Notes under the pieces: model-generated
The model's input: the letters and a program-made list of their open reading frames with translations, nothing else
Databases searched by the model: none
Told to the model about the DNA's origin: nothing
In this document: positions 17,004 to 26,036 of the stretch, piece after piece
Layout of the letters: each line of letters begins with the position of its first letter
How positions within the stretch are numbered: the stretch's first letter is position 1
DNA from: JBFWWP01 sp050246115
GTDB taxonomy: Bacteria > Planctomycetota > UBA8108 > UBA1146 > JAJFFE01
Length of the DNA: 64,000 nucleotides
Assembly: GCA_050246115.1 (NCBI GenBank)
Contig: JBFWWP010000013.1
Span: 84,202-148,201 of the forward strand
Direction: 5' to 3'
Program-made: the position numbers and the translations under genes

Positions 17004-20000
17004 ATGGAGCTGATCCTGCACGGTGAGCGGCGCCGGCGACGACGCAAGAGACGAAGCCTGACCCGGCGCTGGCTCGCCGTCGTCCTGGGTTTGCCGCTCG
17101 TTGCCGGCCTCTTCTTGGTCGCGAATCTGGCGTTCCTACTGAGTGACCGCCAGATCGAGGTCCGAGTGGCAGCGCTGCTCACGCGCGTTCTGCGGGTGGA
17201 GCATCGATTCGCAAGCGCCTCGTTTGGGCCGTTCTCGGGCCTCACGGTACGAGGCTTGGTGATCGCGAACCCACCCGGAAGCCTGGCCCCCACCGCCGTT
17301 TCGATCGAGGAGATCCGGGTCACCGCCCGCCTGCTCGATCTCCTGCGCGGCCGAGTTACGCTGCGGGAGGTGCGCGTGCTCCAGCCTCACCTTCACCTCG
17401 AGCGCTTGCCGACGGGCGCACTCAACGTGCCGTCGGCGCTCCTTGCGCCGACGGAGTCGGGCGGCGATCCCGGCACCGGGCCCGGCGGGCTCGAGCTACC
17501 CGAGATCGACATCGAGGGCCTCGAGGTGCACGTGTGTTCGACAACGCTCGCGCCGCTGCAAGACTCCATTCGCTTCCCTCACTTGCGGGTGCGGGTCGCA
17601 AACACTCCGATCCGCGACTTCCGGGTCGAAGGCTTGGCACTCGGACCCGGACTGCGCCACGTGCGCATCGCCGGCAGCGGCAACCTCGACGAGGGGCGCT
17701 TCCAAGGCACCATCGGGGTCGAGCGGCTGCAGGTGGACGAGCAACTGGGCGCTCAGATCCCGCTCGGGTACCGATCGATCTGGGACCGCGTCGGCCCCCA
17801 CGGCCTGGTAAACCTGGATTTTCAGCTCGAGATCGAACACTTCGGGCTGAAGCACTGGGAAAGCACCCTCGAAGTCATCGAAGGACGGCTCGCGTTGCCC
17901 GAGTTCGCGCTCGAACTCGAGTCGCTGCGCGGTCGCTTGCGACTCACGCCGACGCAACTGGCTACGGTCGACGCACTCACGGGTGTCGCCGGCCATGGCG
18001 AAGCGTCGCTCGTCGGCGTGGTCCACTTCGCCGAGGGCGAGATCGCCGGCGTCGACGCCGTACTGGGCTTGGACGAAGTTTCCTTGGGGCCGCAGTGGGA
18101 AGACCTCTTGTCCGGCGAGTTCTTGGCGCTGTGGCAGGACCTGGCGCCGGAAGGGCGAGTCGGCCTGCGGCTCGAGATGCGCGGTGAGGGGCTCGAGCCC
18201 GAGGTCATGGAGTCGCGACTACTCTTGCATGATGTCGACGTCGGTCTGCCCGGAACGCCGTACCGTCTCGTCGACCTGCGCGGGGCGGTTCGTTTCGACG
18301 GCACACGCATTCGCGTGGACGAGGACCAACCGCTGCGCGGCAACCTGGAGTCGGCGGCGGTGAAGCTCTGGGGCAGCGTCCCCATCCCGCTCGCCGGCGC
18401 CGTCGACCTGCACGTGGGGATCAAGGAGTTCCCGCTCAACCAGAACTTCGCCGAGGCCCTGCCCCCATTGGTGCGCGAGCATTACGTACAGTACGGCGCC
18501 ACCGGCCTCGTCGACATCGACATCCTGGTCCAGGGTGAGGCGACCAACCCCGAGGTCGGCGCCGTTGCCCGGGTCCGCGACGGCACCATGAAGTACGAGC
18601 TCTTCCCTTACGAGCTGACCGACATCGAAGGGGAGGCGCTGTACCGAAGGGCCCCCGGCGGCATCGATGGATACCGTGACGTCGTGACGCTGCGGGATGT
18701 TTCCGGACGTCATGCCGGATCGCCGGTTCGGATGGACGCCGGCGCGATTCGGTGGGGCCCCGGCCATCCGCACCTCGATCTCACGATTCGCTCCCCGGGG
18801 CTCGCGGTCGACGAAGATCTCATCCGCGCACTGCCCCATTCGTCCCAGGACATCGTGCGCTCCTTCCATTTGGACGGCAAGGTGAGCGCGGCGGTCGAGA
18901 TCTTCACCCGCGAGCCGACCGACCCCGACCTCGCCGCCCCCGGCGAGACGCCCCCGCCGCCGCGAACCTCTTCGGTCGAAGTCCGCACGACGGTCGGTGC
19001 GGTTCCAGGCCTGCGCTTCCGCTACGAACCGTTACCGTACGAACTCACGCTGGTCCGCGGGCGGGCGATCCATCAGATGTCCACGGGCGATCTCCACTTC
19101 GATGGACTGGAGACCGACCCGCGCCTCGGGCCGCGGCTCATCCTGGAAGGCACTCACGAAGACGACCGCAGCGAGCCGGGCCGCAAGCGCTTGAGCCTGA
19201 GTCGCATCGACTTGCTGGCCTGGCAGGGCGGCCCGGGCCTGCCGCTCGACGACAAGCTGCTGCGCGCCCTCCCCCCATCGCTGCGTGACGTGATCCAGGG
19301 ACTGAAGCTCACGGGGCACGTCTCGGGGCGCCTGAGCGTTCGCTACCAGTACTCGGATGGCGACTCGCCCGCGGCCCGCGCCGACGCCGTCACGTACACG
19401 GGTTCGGTGACCGGCCACGGCCTCGGCATCGATGTCGGTGTCGCGTTTCGGGAGCTGGAGGGACAGGTGCGGTTCCAGGGAAGCGCCCGTCCGGGAGTGA
19501 CCCACACCCTGACCGGAACGGGCCAGATCCTCCGCGGCCGCTTCAGCCGGTTCCAGGTGCAAGATCTCGACGTGAACTTCGCCTACGGTTTCCTCCACGA
19601 GGCGGTTCGGGACGCGATCGCCGGCACCTTCGAGGCTCCTGACAAAGGCAAGTTCGTCTTCAGCAACGCCGTGAAGGAGCGCCTCGGAGGACAGCGAGAC
19701 CTGTCGCGCACCCTGCAAGTCTATCTGCCGAACGGCGACCTCTACGGCGGACGCATCGAGGGTTTCGTATACGTCGACGCCGGCGCGCGGAGCGACTTCG
19801 GCGCCGAACTTCGCACCGAGGGCGTCAACCTCTCGATCGGTTCGATGGACATTTTCCACGAACCCGGCGCCGAGGGCAGGGTCACCGGCTGGACCAGCTT
19901 CGGCGGGCCGACGAACGACGCCGCCGCGATCAAGGGTCGCGGGCAGTTCCGCGTGGTGGACGGTCGCCTCAAGCGGCTGCCGGTCATGGCCGCGATCCTG

Positions 20001-20333
20001 GGCGCCATCGCCAACCTGCGGATCAACGCCGAAGAACGTCACATCGACGGGGTGTTCGCGAACTTCCGCATCGACGAACGCGCGTTCTGGATCGACGAGT
20101 GGGACAGTTTGGTCATCTCGAGCCCCGCGCTGCGCCTGCGGGGCAAGGGGCACATGACTTTCGATCAGGAGCTGTATCTGTTCCTCGAACCCGACGTGCT
20201 CACGGACTACGTGCCGGTGGTTTCGCAGATCGTGAAGTCGATCAAAGGGGTGAAGCTCGTCGGCCCACTCGATGCACCGGTGGCCCGTTGGCCCATCTTG
20301 TACGAAGACGTTTTCCGTCCTAAGGGCAAGTAG
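17004..20333 (+). CDS. AsmA-like large inner-membrane-anchored protein
   Basis: 1109 residues. A strongly basic N-terminus (HGERRRRRRKRR) is followed by one membrane span at about 23-46 and a long periplasmic part made of beta-strand repeats, as in AsmA/TamB/DUF3971 proteins, which form bridge-like grooves for lipid movement between membranes. The N-terminal segment VLRVEHRFASASFGPFSGLT and the C-terminal segment GQFRVVDGRLKRLPVMAAIL, followed by FRIDERAFWIDEWDSLVIS, resemble the AsmA N- and C-terminal domains. It is a single gene, not obviously coupled to alr 76 bp upstream. A role in outer-membrane lipid homeostasis is family-level inference. Confidence 0.75.
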   Translation: MELILHGERRRRRRKRRSLTRRWLAVVLGLPLVAGLFLVANLAFLLSDRQIEVRVAALLTRVLRVEHRFASASFGPFSGLTVRGLVIANPPGSLAPTAVSIEEIRVTARLLDLLRGRVTLREVRVLQPHLHLERLPTGALNVPSALLAPTESGGDPGTGPGGLELPEIDIEGLEVHVCSTTLAPLQDSIRFPHLRVRVANTPIRDFRVEGLALGPGLRHVRIAGSGNLDEGRFQGTIGVERLQVDEQLGAQIPLGYRSIWDRVGPHGLVNLDFQLEIEHFGLKHWESTLEVIEGRLALPEFALELESLRGRLRLTPTQLATVDALTGVAGHGEASLVGVVHFAEGEIAGVDAVLGLDEVSLGPQWEDLLSGEFLALWQDLAPEGRVGLRLEMRGEGLEPEVMESRLLLHDVDVGLPGTPYRLVDLRGAVRFDGTRIRVDEDQPLRGNLESAAVKLWGSVPIPLAGAVDLHVGIKEFPLNQNFAEALPPLVREHYVQYGATGLVDIDILVQGEATNPEVGAVARVRDGTMKYELFPYELTDIEGEALYRRAPGGIDGYRDVVTLRDVSGRHAGSPVRMDAGAIRWGPGHPHLDLTIRSPGLAVDEDLIRALPHSSQDIVRSFHLDGKVSAAVEIFTREPTDPDLAAPGETPPPPRTSSVEVRTTVGAVPGLRFRYEPLPYELTLVRGRAIHQMSTGDLHFDGLETDPRLGPRLILEGTHEDDRSEPGRKRLSLSRIDLLAWQGGPGLPLDDKLLRALPPSLRDVIQGLKLTGHVSGRLSVRYQYSDGDSPAARADAVTYTGSVTGHGLGIDVGVAFRELEGQVRFQGSARPGVTHTLTGTGQILRGRFSRFQVQDLDVNFAYGFLHEAVRDAIAGTFEAPDKGKFVFSNAVKERLGGQRDLSRTLQVYLPNGDLYGGRIEGFVYVDAGARSDFGAELRTEGVNLSIGSMDIFHEPGAEGRVTGWTSFGGPTNDAAAIKGRGQFRVVDGRLKRLPVMAAILGAIANLRINAEERHIDGVFANFRIDERAFWIDEWDSLVISSPALRLRGKGHMTFDQELYLFLEPDVLTDYVPVVSQIVKSIKGVKLVGPLDAPVARWPILYEDVFRPKGK

Positions 20334-20517
20334 CGTCGCGAGCCGCCGTCAGGCCCCAAGCGCACGCGAACTCGAATCGCACGCAAAACGAACAAACGCT
20401 CGCCAACCGACGAATTGCGGCCATTCTCGACAACGTGCTTTCGCCGACCCACAGTCTCTGCTATCACCCTGAGCACGCCACGTATCCGCCCGAACCATCA
20501 CGAAATCATGCTGCGAA

Positions 20518-20543
20518 CTTGCCCAGAATCGGGTTCGGGCAAG
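20518..20543. promoter_or_regulatory. Inverted repeat upstream of the macroglobulin/PBP1C pair
   Basis: CTTGCCC (20518-20524) and GGGCAAG (20537-20543) flank 12 bases, 30 bp before the GTG start of the macroglobulin gene. It could be an operator or a leader hairpin. Its function is not shown by the sequence. The remainder of 20334-20573 contains no gene. Confidence 0.35.
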
Positions 20544-20573
20544 CGCGCTGGGCCATTCGACCGGAGGTGAAGC

Positions 20574-23500
20574 GTGGCGACCGAGACCGTGGCTCCGCGT
20601 GTTGCGAGACCGGCGCTGAAGCCGGTTTGGATTCTGGGCGCCGCGCTGATGGCACTGAACGCCGCCGGAATCGTGTGGATCCGAGCCAGCTTGGTCGATC
20701 CGACGCCGTCGCGAGTGCGCATCCTGAGCGTTCGACCCGACGGCCTGCGCCATGCCGATCGCATCGGCGTGGTCTTCAATCAGGAACTCGCGTCTCCGAC
20801 CCAGGTGGGTCACGTCCTCGCGTCCGCGCCCCTACGGATCGAACCGCCGCTGGCAGGCGACTGGGTTTGGGACGCACCGGATCGCCTCGAACTCCGGCTC
20901 ACCGAACCCGTGCCACCCGGTCGCCGATACCAGTTGCGTCCCGTCGCGGACGCAGATCTGTGGCGTGAGCACCGGCTCTATGGAGAGACGACGATTGCGC
21001 TCGACTCTGGCGCGCTGCGGGTGGTCGCATGTTCGCTCGACGCCGTCGAGACCCAGCAGACCTTCTTCACGATCGGGTTCGATCAACCCGTCCACCCGAG
21101 CGACCTACAACGCCACATCACGGTGCACGTCGACGAGGCGCGCGAGCCGAGCGCCGTGCGCGTGCTCGGGAGTGGGCCGGCAACGATCCACGTGCTCGAG
21201 ATTCCGGGCTCGGTGATGTCCGGCTTCGAGGTGCTCGTGAGCGCGGAACTCGTGGGCCACGGGGCAGAGCTGCCGCTCGGAACCCGCGCCCGACGGGAGA
21301 TCCGACTCCCGAAGCAGCTCGCGCTCACCACCAACGACCCGTTTCCCGCGAGTCTACGCGCGGCCGCGGGCGTGAGGATCGACTTCTCCGAACGCCTCGA
21401 CTCATCGCAGCCGCTGCCACACTTCACGGTCACCCCCGCTGTCGCCGACTTCCACGCCGGCTATGAGTACGGCGATGTGGCGGTGCGGGGCGACTTCATC
21501 CCCGGGCAGGTGTACCGACTGACGATTCCGGCGGCCGGCCTGGTCGCCGTTTCGGGAGCCACTTTCTCCGAGCCGCAAACGACGTGGTTCGAAGTCCCGG
21601 AACCGCACCCCGAAGTCGCCTTCCGCTGGTCCCGCGGGTTCTTGTCCCCGCTCGGCAATCTGGAGCTGCCGGTGCGCGCGCTCAACACCCGGGAGCTCGA
21701 GATCACGGCGACTCGCATCCACGACAACAACTTGATCCCGCACCTCGGGGGCGGCAACGACCTCGCCACCGGCCGTGCGCTCTTCGAAACGACCGTCGAC
21801 CTCGGCGTGGCGGCGGTCGACCGAGAAGAAGTAGTGCTCGATCTGCGCAAGCTGCTGGCGCCCGCGCGCGGCATCTATCGAGTCTCGGCGCGCGCGCGCC
21901 AGCGCTACTGGGCGCGCGACGACGCCGTCATCGCGATCACCGATCTGGCGATCACCGCAAAGCGCGGCGCCACCGAAACGCTCGCCTGGGTGACCTCGTT
22001 GCGAAGCGGTCACCCGCGTCTCGGGGTTCGGGTCTCCGCGTGGAGCCGCAACAATCAGAAGCTCGCGGAGGCGGTCACCGACTTCGACGGCGTGGCTCGC
22101 TTGCGCCTCGATCCGGCGAGCCCGGATGGCGCCGCATGGGTGCTCGTGGCCGAGTCCGAAGACGATCGGAGCTATGTGCTCTTGGACCGGCACCGGTGGC
22201 CCGCGGCGACCACCCCGACGGCCGGCCGCGTGGAGCCGAGCACATACGACGCCCACATCTACTGCGAGCGCGGCGTGTATCGACCCGGTGACACGCTGCA
22301 CCTCACGGGGATCCTGCGAGACGCGACCGGCCACGTGCCGCCGTCGTTTCCTCTGTGGGTTCGCGTCCGACGCCCGGATGGTCGCGTCGTCGCGGAGCTT
22401 CCGGCCGGCCCGACCGAAGAGCAAGCTCACGCGCTCGACGACGGTGGCGGCGAAGCGCGGGCTCGCCAAGGTGTGTTTCACGCCGAGTTCGTCAGCGACG
22501 CCGCGGATCTCACCGGTCGCTATCGTTTCGAGGTCACGCTCCCGGGATCGGATCAGGTGCTCGGCGAGACCACGGCACTGATCGAAGCTTTCGCGCCGGT
22601 ACGTCTCGAGGTCGAGTGCCACTCGGAGCGAGCGCTCTACGAACCCGGTGAAGGCGCGACGCTGTCGATCGCCGCCCGCTATCTCGCGGGAGCTCCGGCG
22701 CGTGCGTTGCCGCTGGTGGTCACGGTCGACCTGCACCCCGCCCCGCTGCTCGCCCCCGACCTTCCCGGCTTCCACTTCGGGCCGTCGGCGCCGACGGTGG
22801 GTTCGACGCCGAAGCCCGGCGCAGCGCTGCAACGCACGTCGACCACGGACGCCCGTGGCGCGGCCGAACTCATCCTCGAGTCAACGGTCTTCCCGCTCGC
22901 CGGGCGGTGGGAGGCGCACGTCAGTGCCACCGTCACCGAACTCGGCGGCCGCTCGGTCACGGGCCACTCGACTTTCATCGCCGACACCAGTGGACGCCAC
23001 ATCGGACTGCGGCTCGCGAGCGGCGGGTTCGCGCCGAGCGGGGTTCCCGTTGCGCTCGAATGGGCCGCCGTCGACACCCACGGCCACGCAGTGTCGCCGG
23101 GAACCTTCGAACTGGAGGTCATACGCCGCGAACACGAGTGGCAGCTCGAAGAAGTCAACGGTCGCGCCGTGTGGCGCACGCTCACGCACGACACGAGTCT
23201 GCGGCGCGAGTCGATCACGACGGAGCGAGCGCGCGGCACGACCCCGATCACCTTCCCCGATCCCGGCGAGTATCGGGTGCGCGTGACGGCCGGGCCCGGT
23301 CACGGCTACACCGAACTCACGCTATGGGCCGGGTACGGCCAAGGCCTCGCCGGAGCCGCGAACGCTCTCGGGCCAGATCACGTCGACGTGGAACTCGAGT
23401 CCCCTCGGGTCGCCGCGGGAGCCGTGGCAAACGTGCGAGTGCGCAGCCCGTTTCGCGGCAACCTGCTGGTTACGCTCGAGAGCCATCGCGTCCACCACTA

Positions 23501-26036
23501 TCAAGTCGTGAGCCTCACGAGTGAGTCGACCGAGCTGGCGATCCCGGTGCCGGCCGACCTGCGGGGCGGCGCGTTCGTCGTCGCGTCAGTCGTGCGCGCG
23601 ATCGATCCGACGAGCGACTCATGGCTGCCGCATCGAGCCACCGGTATCGCTCGACTCGTCGTGGACCACGACGACCGTGTCCTTCCTGTGGTACTCGAGG
23701 CAGCATCACGGGTCGAGCCCGACAGCGAGTTGACGGTCACCGTTCGCGCGCCCGCCGCAAGCGATCCGAGCCGGCCCGGCCTCGTGCACCTCTGGGCGGT
23801 CGACGCCGGCATACTGCTCGCCGATCGCTATGCGACCCCCGACCCCCATCGTCACTTCTTCGCCCCGCGGCGACTCGCAATCTCCTCGAGCGATCCCTTT
23901 GGAGACTTGCTGCCGGACTTGCGACTGGCGGCCTCGCTGACTCGGATCGGCGGAGATGGCAGCATGGACCCCGAGCAACTGCGCCGCGGCCCGATCGAGG
24001 TCGAACAGCGCGAGGCGAATGTCGTCTGGCGTCGGGCCGTAGCGCTGGACGAACGCGGCATGGCGCGCATCGCCCTCGAGATTCCCGACATGAACGGCGA
24101 ACTCCGGTTGCTGGCCGTGGTCGTCGACGGCGACCGCTACGGCGCAGCGGAACACGCGGTGACTGTCGCGGCGGATCTGGTCGCACTCCCCTCGTGGCCG
24201 CGGTTCGTCGCCCCCGACGACACGTTTCAAGTGCCGGTGCGGGTGTTGAACCACACCGCCGAAGCGGTCGCCGTGCAACTCGCCGTCGAGGTGCGCGGCC
24301 CGCTCGACCTCGCCCCGCTACCCGCAGAGCCCCTGCTCGTTCCAGCGTCCGGGAGCGCCGTAGCAACGTTTGCCGCACGCGCCCTCGCTCCGGGTCGTGT
24401 CGAGATCACGACTCAGGTCATCGGCCCCGAGTCCGTGACGGCGGCGCACGACGTGAGCGTCTTCACCGTTCGCCCCGTGACTTCGCTTCACCGCGAGACA
24501 CGCTTCGCGCGCATCCCGGCCGGCGAGAGTCTCGCGTTGGCACCGACGACATCGTTCTTTCCGGAAACCGTGCACACCGAGGTCAGCGTCGGGGCGCTAC
24601 CGACGGTGGAACTGCGCCCGGCCCTCGAGCAAGTCATCGACTACCCGTACGGCTGCGTCGAGCAGACGACGAGTCGCCTGCTCGCCATGCTCCACGTCCC
24701 CGAACTCCTCACCACGTTGGATGGAGCCATCCGCTCGGCGGAGATCGAACGCCGCATTCTCGCCGGCGTCGCGCGGCTCCACCGCATGACGACCGCGGGC
24801 GGGGGGCTCGCCTACTGGCCCGGCGAAGCGGCGCCGCATCGCTGGGGTTCGGCGTACGCAGCACTCACCTTGGCGCAAGCGCAGCGACTGGGCTACACGG
24901 TCGAAGAATCGCTGCGCCGCGATCTGAACCAGTACCTCCGCAAGGAACTCAACGGCAACCTCTCGGACAACCAACGGGCCATGATCTGTCACGCAACGGC
25001 CGCGCTGGGTGACTTGGACCTCGGCTGGGCGAACGCGCTCGATCTGCGACGCGCGCAACTCGACCCCGAAGGACGCGCGCATTTGATCGGTGCGTGGTGG
25101 GAGGCCGGTCGGCTCGAGCGCGCGCGCGCAGCGCTCGACGACGCGACCTTGGGCGACGGCATCGTCCTCGACACGGGCGCGCGCATCACGTCGGCCACGC
25201 GGCAGGACTCCGTCCTGCTCGGCGTGTTGCTCGACGTGGCGCCAACGCATGAGTGGATCCCGGCGCTGGTCTCGCGCCTCGAACGCACGCGGCGCACCGG
25301 GGCATGGTGCAGCACGCTCGACAACGCTAGCGCCTTGGCCGCGCTCAGCCGCTACCAAACGCTGCAGGCCGCAAGTGCCTCGGCGAACGCGTTCTCGGGA
25401 ACCCTGACGAGCCGTGGCGGTTTCGAGCAGTCCTTCGACTCGCAGAGTCCAACCGTCGCGAAACTCCTGCCGCCGGCTTCCGAGTTCACGCTGCGAACCG
25501 AAGGCCAAGGAGTGGTCTACGTCGCGGCTACGTTCACCGGTTTGGTCAGCCACGGGGCGCCGGCGGCGTACGACCGCGGCCTCGAAGTGCGCCGCGTGTG
25601 GCGCGACGCGGAAGGCCGAGTCCTCGACCCCGACACGCCACTGACGCTGACGGTGGGAGACCTGGTCCACGTCGAGATCGGCCTCGAGGCCTCGACATGG
25701 ATCGACCACATCGCAATCGTCGACGCGCTCCCGGGCGGGTGCGAAGTCGAGAACCCGCGCCTGGCGACTTCGGCGACCTTCGCGCCTCGCGGCACGGCGG
25801 GCTCCGGTGCGCGGGACACCGGCCGGGGCACAGCCGCTGACGCACCGCAGCGCGTCGAGTTCCTCGATGATCGAGTCGTCCTCTTCTGCTCGGCCGGGCG
25901 TGAGCGCAAGGCCTTTGGGTATGCGCTGCGCGTGACCGGCATCGGCAGCTTCGTGATCCCGCCGATCCAGGCTTCCTGCATGTACGACGAGGCCATCGCT
26001 TCGCTTCACGGCGGCGGCAAGTTGGAGGTCCGTTGA
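20574..26036 (+). CDS. Bacterial alpha-2-macroglobulin (YfhM-like, thioester type)
   Basis: 1820 residues from GTG 20574 with GGAGGTGAAGC upstream. A short N-terminal membrane segment (VWILGAALMALNAAGIVWI) could be an uncleaved anchor. The chain is built of macroglobulin beta domains and then the thioester domain with GCVEQTTS at 1360-1367 (C1361 and Q1364 form the thioester), followed by alpha-toroid helices and a C-terminal receptor-like domain. Such proteins trap attacking proteases in the periplasm by covalent capture (family knowledge). The downstream PBP1C gene overlaps by 4 bp, the same pairing as yfhM-pbpC in enterobacteria, suggesting joint defence and repair of the cell wall. Confidence 0.92.
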   Translation: MATETVAPRVARPALKPVWILGAALMALNAAGIVWIRASLVDPTPSRVRILSVRPDGLRHADRIGVVFNQELASPTQVGHVLASAPLRIEPPLAGDWVWDAPDRLELRLTEPVPPGRRYQLRPVADADLWREHRLYGETTIALDSGALRVVACSLDAVETQQTFFTIGFDQPVHPSDLQRHITVHVDEAREPSAVRVLGSGPATIHVLEIPGSVMSGFEVLVSAELVGHGAELPLGTRARREIRLPKQLALTTNDPFPASLRAAAGVRIDFSERLDSSQPLPHFTVTPAVADFHAGYEYGDVAVRGDFIPGQVYRLTIPAAGLVAVSGATFSEPQTTWFEVPEPHPEVAFRWSRGFLSPLGNLELPVRALNTRELEITATRIHDNNLIPHLGGGNDLATGRALFETTVDLGVAAVDREEVVLDLRKLLAPARGIYRVSARARQRYWARDDAVIAITDLAITAKRGATETLAWVTSLRSGHPRLGVRVSAWSRNNQKLAEAVTDFDGVARLRLDPASPDGAAWVLVAESEDDRSYVLLDRHRWPAATTPTAGRVEPSTYDAHIYCERGVYRPGDTLHLTGILRDATGHVPPSFPLWVRVRRPDGRVVAELPAGPTEEQAHALDDGGGEARARQGVFHAEFVSDAADLTGRYRFEVTLPGSDQVLGETTALIEAFAPVRLEVECHSERALYEPGEGATLSIAARYLAGAPARALPLVVTVDLHPAPLLAPDLPGFHFGPSAPTVGSTPKPGAALQRTSTTDARGAAELILESTVFPLAGRWEAHVSATVTELGGRSVTGHSTFIADTSGRHIGLRLASGGFAPSGVPVALEWAAVDTHGHAVSPGTFELEVIRREHEWQLEEVNGRAVWRTLTHDTSLRRESITTERARGTTPITFPDPGEYRVRVTAGPGHGYTELTLWAGYGQGLAGAANALGPDHVDVELESPRVAAGAVANVRVRSPFRGNLLVTLESHRVHHYQVVSLTSESTELAIPVPADLRGGAFVVASVVRAIDPTSDSWLPHRATGIARLVVDHDDRVLPVVLEAASRVEPDSELTVTVRAPAASDPSRPGLVHLWAVDAGILLADRYATPDPHRHFFAPRRLAISSSDPFGDLLPDLRLAASLTRIGGDGSMDPEQLRRGPIEVEQREANVVWRRAVALDERGMARIALEIPDMNGELRLLAVVVDGDRYGAAEHAVTVAADLVALPSWPRFVAPDDTFQVPVRVLNHTAEAVAVQLAVEVRGPLDLAPLPAEPLLVPASGSAVATFAARALAPGRVEITTQVIGPESVTAAHDVSVFTVRPVTSLHRETRFARIPAGESLALAPTTSFFPETVHTEVSVGALPTVELRPALEQVIDYPYGCVEQTTSRLLAMLHVPELLTTLDGAIRSAEIERRILAGVARLHRMTTAGGGLAYWPGEAAPHRWGSAYAALTLAQAQRLGYTVEESLRRDLNQYLRKELNGNLSDNQRAMICHATAALGDLDLGWANALDLRRAQLDPEGRAHLIGAWWEAGRLERARAALDDATLGDGIVLDTGARITSATRQDSVLLGVLLDVAPTHEWIPALVSRLERTRRTGAWCSTLDNASALAALSRYQTLQAASASANAFSGTLTSRGGFEQSFDSQSPTVAKLLPPASEFTLRTEGQGVVYVAATFTGLVSHGAPAAYDRGLEVRRVWRDAEGRVLDPDTPLTLTVGDLVHVEIGLEASTWIDHIAIVDALPGGCEVENPRLATSATFAPRGTAGSGARDTGRGTAADAPQRVEFLDDRVVLFCSAGRERKAFGYALRVTGIGSFVIPPIQASCMYDEAIASLHGGGKLEVR

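Noticed and set aside
21402..22832. Long antisense ORFs within the macroglobulin gene and other large genes
   Set aside because: High GC produces long open antisense frames; they have no start signals or recognisable domains.
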